64,000 nucleotides of DNA. Origin: Mermis nigrescens (lineage: Eukaryota; Nematoda; Enoplea; Mermithida; Mermithidae). Of the stretch, positions 20,448 through 31,400 are shown in pieces. Every line of letters begins with the position of its first letter. The stretch's first letter is position 1. Below the pieces are notes generated by a model, which was not told the origin of the DNA, did not search any database, and saw nothing but the letters and a program-made list of their open reading frames with translations. The stretch is taken from assembly GCA_036768485.1 (NCBI GenBank), contig JAVLUZ010000142.1, positions 19,465,735 to 19,529,734 of the forward strand. The letters run 5' to 3'. The position numbers and the translations under genes were made by a program.

Positions 20448-23400
20448 ATGTCTTATTTGCTTGTGCTTGCCTCCTTCCTGTCTTATGCTCTTAGAAGCTA
20501 TAATAATACTAATAATAATAATAATACTTTATTCGGAATAAACGCAAGAATAAAATGTCGCATGGAAAAAATGACAAAAGAATACAAAACGCGAAATGTC
20601 CTGCACACAGGCAAACAGTTGATTGTGCTCCCGAAAATTTTCTCAGTAAAAAGAACACTCATTTCAGTTTTGAGTCGTAACGTTAAAATTTTTACAAAAT
20701 CAGCCGAATCGCGGTTCTGAATTCATCCTAAAAATGGTCAAAATTCATCAGCAAATTGGCAGTAATTATTTGCAGTCAACTGCAAATAATATAGCACACA
20801 ATGTAATATTATTTGCAGTCACAAACCAACGGCCTAGACTGCAAATAAGTTCAGAAAGTATAATATTATTTGTAGTCAAGAACTAAGTAGCCTTGACTGC
20901 AAATAATATACAATGTACTGAATTATTTGCAGTCTAGATCGCTGGTTTTTGACTGCAAATAATATTCGACTGTGTGTGATATTATTTGCAGTCAAGGTCG
21001 CTGGTTTTTGACTGTAAATAATATCACATGTGCGCAATATTATTTGCAGTCTAGGCCGCTGGTTTTCGACTGCAAAAAATATTACATTGTATGCTAAATT
21101 ATTTGCAGTTGACTGCAAATAATCACTGCCCAACAAATTCATACCCAACTGTAGCCAAAAAATTGCTGTGATTCTTGCTTCCTGAACAAATCTCATTTTC
21201 TGCATGAAACCTGTGAAGAATAGAAGACAAATAGATGCAAAATACGCTTTAGGTTGTGTGAAGACTAAAAATGGAGTGTAAATTTTTTGCGATTATTGGC
21301 TAAAAAAGCAAAGGGAGGAGTAAAGGAAAAAATTATTCCCACATTTCAATTCGGGGGGGGACACGTGCCCCCTACCCCCTGGATACGAGTCTGATCCAAA
21401 GGTATATCAAAACTGCCGAAAGTCTCTGAAACAAATTAATATAATAATAATAATACTTTATTCGGAAAAAAACAAGGATAAGAAAGTCGCAAGAAAAATA
21501 AGATAGCACAGTGTAAAATGCGAAATTTCCTGGACACACAGACACGTGTGTGTGTCTGTGTATATTATCTGTGTATATTTATCTGTCTGTGTATATTTAT
21601 CTGTCACACAAACACGTGTGCCCCATCAAAAAATTTCCGAAATCAATTTGTTTTTTAAAGTTCTCTTAAACGTCTCAACATTTGGAGAATTTCGAATACA
21701 TTGTGGAAGATCGTTCCAAATTATTGCTGATCTAGTAGTAAAACAATACTTTTAACAATCAAGTCGAACTTTTTCTAAAAAGATCTGATTTGCGAATGCA
21801 TTCCTAGTACGCGAATGACCATAAAACTGATAAAAATCTCCAGAAAGTACATAAGAGATTATGATGAATAATATTATACGTTACGATTAAAGTTAAATAA
21901 AGTCGACGGAATTTGAGCCTCTCTAAATTGGAAAATATTCATTATTACTGACTTTTCAATTTCTTACAAAACAGCCATTTTTCAGGTTTCTAATCATCGC
22001 GAGCATCGCTAGAAACCCAAAACTGGCCGCGTAAACCTGGTTTTGATATGCAAATTAGCCTGATTTGCATAGTATGCAAATTAGGCTAATTTGCATATTG
22101 CAAACTTGATTCAGGGCATGTCTTGGGTTCATAGTGCTGCTCCTGATGATTAGAAGCCCAAAAAGCGCTGTTTGAGGCTTCAGATTGGTGTCAGGGGATA
22201 ATCTAAGCCTAAGCCAAAGATGGGGCAAAAATTGCTTCGCTCGCTTAGCTCGCTCTGCAATTTTCGCCCCATCTGATTCAGGCTTACATCATCCCCTGGC
22301 ACCAATTTGAAGGCACATAACTAAGCCTAAGCCTAAGCCAGTGCTAAGCTCAACTTAATGATTAAGAAAACATGTTGTTTACACCACTCACTATTCTAAT
22401 CCTCCAATTTGTCGGGCCTTTGTCACAATTATCAATTAGCGTAGTTCGATTGGAGCATCAAGTTGAGTGAAATCACTAGTAGTATAGATTTTCGGGCGCA
22501 GATAAAAACCGGAACGTTCTAGCTGCTAATCTGTTGAAAATATGATATAGTTAAGGGGCAGCAGAATTCGTGGTATTAGCCGAAATTGATGAATCCAAGG
22601 ACTTTCTATATGACTATACTCGAATTCTCAAAGAATGCTTGCTGGCAAAAGCACACTCAAACTCGTCCTGGCCGTCGGTGCCTTCTGCTTCTTCACTAAT
22701 CACTGATACATGTGCCCACCACATAGCGATTCCTTACATATTCACCCGTCAGTACGTACATTATGTAAACTTTAACAATGCGCACGGGAGCATTGCATCT
22801 TCCTTTTACAGGTCATTTTTCCAGTCATGCTAGATAATTTAGCGCGAATCAATTTGATTCGCTGTTGATGGATTTCGCAGAAGTCTAAAAAAAACAGTTC
22901 TGCGCTTTTTCCTACCAATCGCACGTCAGTCTCTTAAATGTTGTCCAATCCGATCGTCGCCTGTAGTGAATATAGAAAGTAGTTCGCTTTCTGTGATACA
23001 GTAATATTTGTGATTAGATAATTTTCATAAAGGAAGGTACTTGATCAAATGCGTTAAGGCTTTACTAAGATCAGTAAAAAGACCAAACTTGTGTTCAACA
23101 GATTTTCACTAATACCATATTCTATCGTTTCTATAAGTACGTTCCTCACTAATGTTTATGTCCCTCCTACATCCGTACCAATCATTTCGGATCATGTAAT
23201 CGTCTGTTTCATTGAACTTTGAACGTCCCTTATTTATCCAGACAAACCTATTGGGGTTGAAAATTACCTCCCTCATAATTTTATGTAAATGTCCTTTAAA
23301 CTAATGCGGTAAACGTGATATTCTACAGTATAATGAGTTACAAGGAGTCAAACACATCCGCCTGATGGTGTTATCAATTACCTACCTCATGTTTATATGT

Positions 23401-25384
23401 AAATTAGAGCTGTGCCGGGGCCGCCTTTTTTGCCGGGGCCGGGGCCGGGGCCGGGGCCGGGGCCTGGCCGGGGCCAATAATAGCGTGCTTTACCATGCTC
23501 ATAGTACGACCCTGCCCTTCCCCTTATATGTACCTATGCATATATTCTTGTTTGTAGATATGCACGTCAAGCGTTAATATTTGTTGGGATTACAAGATAT
23601 AACAGAACATGGGCATGGGGGGATCTAGACCAGTGATCGGACCGAGGGTACTTTTTGGACCCTCGGCCTCGGCCGAGGCCGAGGCGACTTAAAATCCTTG
23701 CCTCGGCCGAGGCCGAGGCCGAGCCGAGGGTAATGCCGAGGGTCAAGCTTATATACCTATACCCATAAATAGTACTCTTAGAATATTTTGTAGGTACATA
23801 AGCTAGAGAATAATCGTAATATTTAACACTTTATCGAACTAAAACAAATGTTTTTTGGTGTTGGCCAGAATTTTTATTTCAATCTGATGAAGCAGATAAT
23901 TATTTCATCATCGAAATCTAGATCATCTGAATCAAAGTTAGCCTCATATATTTCGCCTTGTTGTGCTATCGCGTTATCGTCGTCGTCAGCCTTCATCAGA
24001 TTCTTTGAAGTCACACTATTATAACCAACTGCTTTGTGATTGTGCTTTACAAAAAAGAGTCCTTGAACGTTTTATGGTAGCAGACGAATGCGAGAATTAC
24101 TGTATTTTCTGATCCATCCAGTAGCGGGAGGGGGCGGTATACAAACTTTTCCAAAAAAGTCAACGAAATAGCATTTTTCGGTGTTTTACATTGTATACTT
24201 TTACATAAAATCACTTTTGAAGTCATATTTTTCTTGAAATTCTAGAATTTTCGACAATTTTGTGCGAAAAAAGATCATTAAATTTCTAAGACTTTAACAA
24301 AAATCTGGCGCGAAGCGCCGAGAAATTTGCAAAATTAAGGCGGATAGACGTCTAGAAGCATGATTTACTGCTTGATTTCCTGTATTTATAGCATTTGATG
24401 CAAAACATTGAAATTTTTTATTGAAAATAGAAGAAAACTATGCAAAAATAGCTGTTTCTGCTGTTAAAATTGTTTTGAAACCTACATGAACAGAAAAGGG
24501 CTTCCAGGGCCCGGTTTCACCACAAAGCTACGAGTAAGGAGTTACGGGTGACGGTTTCATATGTACAGGCTACGAGTGCTACAAATTTCCGTTTCACCAA
24601 AAACTGAGATTTACGAGCCACGGGTCACGAATAACGGCTGGGCGGTTTCACCAGATATTACGATCGAATGTTACGAGTGAAAAGATTCGTAAATTTTGTA
24701 ATATTATCACGGATCAAAACGAGGTCCGTAGGACTCGTAAAGTAGTGGCAGACTAGTGCGTTTAATAGTTTTCTGGTTTGTTTTTTCTCAATTTGTTTCA
24801 CTTTCGTGCACAAACCTAAATAATATATATACTGGCAGCACATGTAAAGGGTAAGAAGATTAGCATTAAAAAAATAATATATTTTTCAAAAAATGTTTTA
24901 GAGAAATCCCATAAAATTCGATTCTTAAGCTGCATTCTTGAGTAGTAATTCGAAATTTTATTTCTTTAGCCCTTGTTAGTAATGTTCGCAGCTTTTTTAT
25001 GAAAAATATTACAATCACTTAGACATTTTTTCATGAATTGCGGAAATCAGACATTTTTGATTAGATTTCTGAAAATTAGAATTTCATCAAATTCCTTCGG
25101 AAAAGAGCCGACTGCATATTTTATGTACGTATTAATGACAACTAAGAATGATTTGTTAAATTTGAAAATTGAAATAATACGCTGTGATATACTTTTAGCT
25201 TCGTAACGTCTCTGAATATGATTTAATTGATTTCGTTTATAAATTATAATAATAATAATGATAATAATAATAATAATAATAATAATAATTATTATTATTA
25301 TTATTATTATGATTATTATTAGTATTAGTATAATAATAATAATAATAATTATTATTATTATTATTATTAGTATTAGTAATATTC

Positions 25385-25431
<47 letters not shown>

Positions 25432-28400
25432 TTTATTGTTATTATCGTCATTATTATTATTACTGATATTATTATTTTCGTTTTTATTTAAAGTTATAAA
25501 TTTTCTGAAAAGCTTATTAATTCTTGTTGACTAAATCCCAAACATTTCTTAACACTTTCTATGTTTTTCTATCGAGCGGCATAAAATCTGCAATTAATTA
25601 CATAATTATGCTGTTTAAGACAGAGACAATGGCTAACGAAGAATGTCATACGCAACAGAAAAGATTTACATTTTATTACGAGTACTCGTAAAAAGGTCCA
25701 AAAAGTACTCGTAAAAAATGAGTTTTTATGAGTCCTTCGGAAATCCTGGTGAAACCCTCGTAATACGAATTATTAACCCGTTGCTCGTTACTCATAACTC
25801 GTAGTCGTAATTCATAACTCGTAAAAAGATGGTGAAACCCGATTTTCCCGTAAAACGGAAGTCGTAGGACTCTAAGGATTCGTAAACTTATGGTGAAACC
25901 AGGCCCTGTCGCCAAGAAAGTAAATAAATGTCATTAATAGGTATCATCCGGCGCGCAGCGCCGGAAAAATTTGAGAAATTATGGTCACTGACGACCAAGA
26001 ATCATTGCAAATTGCATATCCATTCTTTATTTCGCCAAATATTTTGGCCAATGGGGAGCGGCCGCCCCCTTAAATCCGCCTCTGCATGTAGCGACTGTAC
26101 TTTCCGATCCATGTAGCAAAAAGACGCTTTTGGTTGTACAAATTATCATTCTGAAATTCAACGCGAAGCGCAAAAAGTCATTCGCGATTATTCTCATATT
26201 TTATTTCGAAAGGGGCACTTTCCCCCAATCCCCCTGTATACGAGCCTGAGCTCCACATTAGGGTTAAAATAGGAACTATATGCTATGCTGGAAGGTCGGT
26301 AGGATACTTAATCAGTGATACTGATACACAAAACCTCTAAAATAAAAAATAATTCATGACAATGCGGTGGAAGAATAGAAAAGCTGTGGTGAATGAATGA
26401 CAGACAAATGTTCAAAAACTCCTTTTTGTAAAGCATAATCTCAAAGCAGTTGGTTATAATAGTGTGACTTTAAAGAATCTGATAAACGATGACGACGACG
26501 ATGACGCGATAGCACAACAAGGCGAAATGGATGAGGCTAACTCTGATTCAGATGATCTGGATTTTGATGATGAATTATCTGCTTCATCAGATTAAAATCC
26601 GAATTCTGGCTAACAACAATAAACATACAAACATTTATTTTAGTTAGATAAAGTGTTTAATATTACGATTATTTTCTCTGCACTGTACTTTCCGATCCAT
26701 GTAGCGAGCATGAGAAATAAAAGTTAGTCATCATATGAATATCAATTGGCACTTTGCTGTATGTAACTTGGTGTAACTGGGTACGCGCCTAAAACCATAA
26801 GAAAAGCCAATAGGTAAGAAACAGCCTGTGTACTGCAGATGCATTCTGAATAGTTAATTTTTAATGGTTATATTAAACTTATTCAAATTTGATTTTAACC
26901 CTCGGCGCCTCGGCACTTTTCAGCTTCGCCCTCGGCGCCGAGGCCGAGGCTCCAAAAAACGCCGAGGCTTGCCGAGGCCGAGGCCGAGGCCGAGCCGGGC
27001 CTCGGTCCGATCACTGATCTTAGACCCCCAAGAATTCACATTCTCCCCCAAAAAAAATCCGCTAGACCCCCAGAAATTGATTTTCAGAATTTTTTGTTTT
27101 TCTGCAGGTTTTTGATGCTAATGGATAGCTCTCATTGAGAAGCAGCGAGAAAACGGTGTTTTTTCGCTCTATCATATATTATCAGGCACTTTTTGACTTA
27201 CCCCCCTAGAATTTCTGAGCTGCCCATGTATGGATTTAACTCCTCTGACTTGGATGCGTTTTCAATGCTTTACTTTGCACTTTTTTAGGCTTATTATTCT
27301 ATTTGTTCTGACTAGGCATTAGCTGTCTGCTACCAAGCAAGCTGGAAATGCTCGTCTATATGGTGTTACAATTTAAAATATGTCAATTTTGATTATTAAC
27401 TAGAAATTTGCACCAATCTGACATAGTGAAATAAAGATTTGAATTAGCAAGATCTGTGGTTTGCTTGAAATTGAGTTTGAAGGTAAATCTGCCCAAAACA
27501 TTATCAATTTTCTACATTATAATCAACTCAGCATTGGCCCGGCCCCGGTGCCGGGGCCCGGCCACAACCCCGGCCCGGGGCCGGGGCCTAGAGCCCCGGC
27601 GCCGGGGCCGGGGCCGGGGCCTGGCCCCGGCACAGCTCTAATGTAAATGTCCTTTGAACTTATGCTGTACTTTATATTCTACAGTATAATGAGTTACAAG
27701 CAGTAAAACACATCCGCATGTCTGTTTTTTATTCCATATAGTCTGTTTCATTGTACTTTGAACGTCCAACATTTACCCGCACACACCTATTGGGGGTAAA
27801 ATTACATGGTGTTATCAATTACCTACTTCATGATTTTATGTAAATGTCCTTTAAACTTATGCTATTTACTTTATATTCTACAGTATAATGAGTAACAAGC
27901 AGTAAAACACATCCGCATGTCTGTTTTTTATTCCATGTAGTCTGTTTCATTGTACTTCGAACGTCCCACATTTACCCGCACCCACCTCATGGGGGTAAAA
28001 ATTACCTACTTCCTGGTCCTTTACACTAATGCGGTAAACGTGATATGTTACAGTATAATGAGTTACGAGGAGTCAAACACATCCGCATGTCTCTTTATTA
28101 TTCCAAATAAACTTATCACATGACTAATCGGTTCAGGATCGCTTCACTCTTTCACTAGTTCTGCTTCCCGTTTCCTCTGTCATATTTCCATCAGCTTTGC
28201 AGCTTGAACGTTCCGGTTTTCTTTCCGCGGCTGCCACTTGGCTGGTCTTCGTTTGTTCTAACAACTCTATGCTTCTCCTATCGCGGTTCGCTGGTTCCGA
28301 AACATATTTTTGTCGAATGATACCCCTCTAAATTTAAGGCTTTTATCCTTTCATCATAAGAAAGTCCTATATATCCAAATAACCTTTTAGTTAATTTTCG

Positions 28401-31400
28401 CTGTACCCGTTTAACCCTGTTGGTATCAGAAAGCAAATATGGGCTCCATACAGTTGTAGCATACTCTACTATAGGCCGAATATAATTCTTAAATGCAAAA
28501 ACCAACATTTTTAGATCAGGTTATTCAAAACATTTGAAAATCAAGGCGCTCATTTTCAAAGATTTTGCTGATATATTAGTAGAATGACGACTAGATGATA
28601 AGTTTGTTGTTAATGAAAACACCTAGATCTCGAATTGAAGAACCTGCGTCAGATAACAAAGAATGGTTTATGTAATATGTAAATTTAGGATTTGTGTACC
28701 CTAACAGAACATTCAGGGAGAGATATGCTGAACTGATTTTTTCACACCAGGAAACCAGCTTATGTAAATCTTTTTGCAACAAATTATGATTATGAGAAAA
28801 ATTAAAAACTTTAAATCATCAACAAAGAAAAAGACTTAACTATGCTCAACAGCTTGAACAAAATCGTTTACAAACAACAGAATTAAAGAGGGTCCCAAAA
28901 CGCTACCTTGAGGTATGTCACTAATAACTGGTTTCCAATCAGAAAGAGCTTCAAATTTTTGACCTTTTGTGTACGATTTGTCAAAGAGGAAGTTGACCAT
29001 TTTAATAGCATTCCGTTTATCCTATACTTCCCTATCAATTAAGAGTAAACGACAGAGTCAAAGGCTTTACTAAAATCGACATAAACAACATCAATAGGAC
29101 CAGATGCGTCAAGTGATTTAACCCAAATATTTGTACACTTCAAAAGCTGAGTTTCACATGACTTTCCCTTTTGAAAACCAAACTGCCGTGAAAAGAAATT
29201 TGTTTTTGACTTTGAAGAAGCAATTAAAGCTCTGTTTATAATATACCCCATAATTTTACAAGTGACGCAACAAAGAGATATTGGACGGTAAATTTCAACT
29301 GAAGAATAATCACCTTCTCAAAAATAGGTATTACAATCGCATCTTTCCAACAAGAAGGTACTTCACCACTTCTATAAGAAACTTCAAAAATAGAACTGAG
29401 TAGCTCAACAAGAAATGGGGCATGGGATCCGCAGAGGTAAATGGAAATGGAGGCAGTAATTATTTGCAGTCAACTGCAAATAATTTAGCATGCAGTGAAA
29501 TATTATTTGCAGTCAAAAACCGGCGGCCTAGACGGCAAATAGTATCACACACAATTTAGTATTATTTGCAGTGAAAAACCCTAGGCCGCTGGTTGTTGAC
29601 TGCAAATAATATTACTCTGTGTCCGATCTTATTTGCAGTCTAGGCAGCTGGCTTTTGACTGCAAATAGTATTACACTGTGCGCGATATTCTTTGCAGTCT
29701 AGGCCGCTGGTTACTGACTACAAACTATGTGTCCGATCTTATTTGCAGTCTAGGAGCTGGTTTTTGACTGCAAATAATGTTAAGTTGTGTGCTATGCAGT
29801 TGACAGCAAATAAGTACTGCCGGTAAATGGGTAAAACCCGGAAATAGAAATGGAAAATGGAAAAATGGGTAAAAATTTGAAAATGGACAATATAAAAACA
29901 GGTAAAATCCGAAAAATGGAAACGGAGAATGGCGAATTCTCCATTTTTGAAGTTTTCGTGGAAAATGATTATTTTATGAAAGATTTAGCCAAAGTCATGG
30001 ATATATTTTGATGTCTTTAGTTGAAATTCCGTTTCCATGGCCAAGATGGAAGATCGCCGGAAAATGGAAAAAGGGTAAAACCCGGAAATGAAGCAGAAAA
30101 AGGAAAATTGCTTTTCTTTCGTATTTTTTTCACTGAAAATGATTCTTTTATGAAAGATTAAGCTAAAATCGTGAATAATTTGATGTCTTCAGTTGAAACT
30201 TTGTATCCATGGGTACAGTGGTGATCTAGAATTTCCTAGTGAGCAGTACCCCAATTTTTCCAAAAACAGTCAAAAATAGATCCAAAAATTTATCCTTTCA
30301 TGCGTGAAATGACGTTTTTTCGGCGTGTCTACTTTTATTTAAAACTATTTTCGAAGCAGAAATTTTTGAAATTTTCGACAATTTTGTGCGAAAAAAAACA
30401 CTAAATTTCTGTGACTTTAGTGAAAATGTGGTGCGAAGCGCCGGAAAATTTGTGAAATTAAGGCGTAAGGAAGTTTAGAAGCTTGATTTGCTGCTTGATT
30501 TTCTGTATTTGTAATATTTCGAGAATTTTTGAATAAAAATAGAAGAAAACTAAGCTGAAATAGCTGTCTCTGCTGTTGAATTTGTTTTTAAACTTATTAT
30601 ATGAGAAAAAATGGCTTCCAGGTCGTCAAGAAAGTAAATAAATGTCATTAATAGGTATCATCCGGCGTGCGCCGGAAAAATTTGAGAAATAACGGTCGCT
30701 GACGGTCAAAAATCATTTCAAAGTTCATATCCATTCTTTATCCCGTCAATTATTTTTGGCTAATGAAGGGGGCGGCCGCCCCTACTCACCTTAAGTTCGC
30801 CCCTGCATGGGCAAGATGGAAAATCATCGGAAAATGGAAAGATGTTTAAAACCCTGAAAATGGAAAATGGGAAAATTTAAACGGAAAACGGAAAAATTTT
30901 CATTCTCGAATGTTTTCTCTAAAAATCGTTCTTTAAGGAGAGATTGGGCTAAAATCATGGATATTTTGATATACTGAGTCAAAATTCCATATCCGCGGCC
31001 AAGATGGAAAATCGCGTGAAAATGCAAAAATGAGTAAAATAAGGAAAATGGGAAATGGAAATGAAAAATTTCCACGTCCATTTTCCGGTTTTTCCCTGTT
31101 TTTCTAATTGCACGATTTTCGGTCTTGACCATAATTAAATTTTAACTTGGGACATCGAAATGTTCTTGATTTTAGCGTTTAATCTTCTTCAAGAGAACCC
31201 TTTTCAGTGAAAAAATACGAAAATAAAAAATTGTCCATTTTCAGTTTCCGTTTTCCATTTTCCGGGTTTTACCCATTTTTCCATTTGCCGGCGATTTTCC
31301 ATCTTGGCCATCGATAAACTTCAACTAAAGACCAAAATATCCACAATTTTAGCTTAATCTTTCATCCATTTACTGTGAACAAAATTCGAAAATGGAAAGT

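Larger units (their letters stand above)
24119..26084. mobile_element. Element with (G)CGCGAAGCGCCG core, filled copy
   Basis: Homologous over its length to the 590-bp element at 30216-30805: TTCGACAATTTTGTGCGAAA, AATTAAGGCG, GATTTACTGCTTGATTT and AATAGAAGAAAACTA blocks, ending GCGGCCGCCCCC...CCGCCTCTG. Interrupted at 24505 by another element. No clean target duplication was found. Confidence 0.75.
23631..27016. mobile_element. hAT fold-back with two inverted transposase tails
   Basis: Ends CAGTGATCGGACCGAGG and CCTCGGTCCGATCACTG, flanked by ATCTAGAC / ATCTTAGA. Both arms have CCGAGGCCGAGG arrays and then an inverted copy of the same acidic reading frame end: rightward at about 26440-26595 (KAVGYNSVTLKN, DSDDLDFDDELSASSD, stop) and leftward at about 24060-23890 (NSDDLDFDDE-like). 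So two 3' ends of one hAT transposon flank an unrelated core. Arms are roughly 450-600 bp; the right arm has about 200 bp extra. Confidence 0.8.
23604..27232. mobile_element. CAYACGTGGGC-family MITE, split by an insertion
   Basis: The left 27 bp (AGAACATGGGCATGGGGGG...) and the right part (27017-27232, AGACCCCCAAGAATTC to GAGCTGCCCATGTATG) match the family seen at 16308. The flanks GATATAAC / GATTTAAC agree at 7 of 8 positions. Confidence 0.7.
23405..27640. mobile_element. Outer hAT-type element of a five-level nest
   Basis: Inverted ends TAGAGCTGTGCCGGGGCC and GGCCCCGGCACAGCTCTA with perfect 8-bp duplication ATGTAAAT (23397-23404, 27641-27648). Subterminal arrays of GGCCGGGGCC occur at 23411-23476 and 27537-27625. 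Its interior is almost wholly other insertions, starting with the MITE at 23604. Confidence 0.88.

Noticed and set aside
22570..22833. 87-codon open frame in SAP18 intron 1
   Set aside because: No recognisable domain, no conserved splice sites, weak composition; left as unassigned.
25047..25491. Poly-Ile open frames
   Set aside because: Produced by the (AAT)n/(ATT)n microsatellite.
27456..27646. Pro/Gly/Arg-rich open frames in two overlapping frames
   Set aside because: They come from the GGCCGGGGCC array of a transposon end, not a gene.
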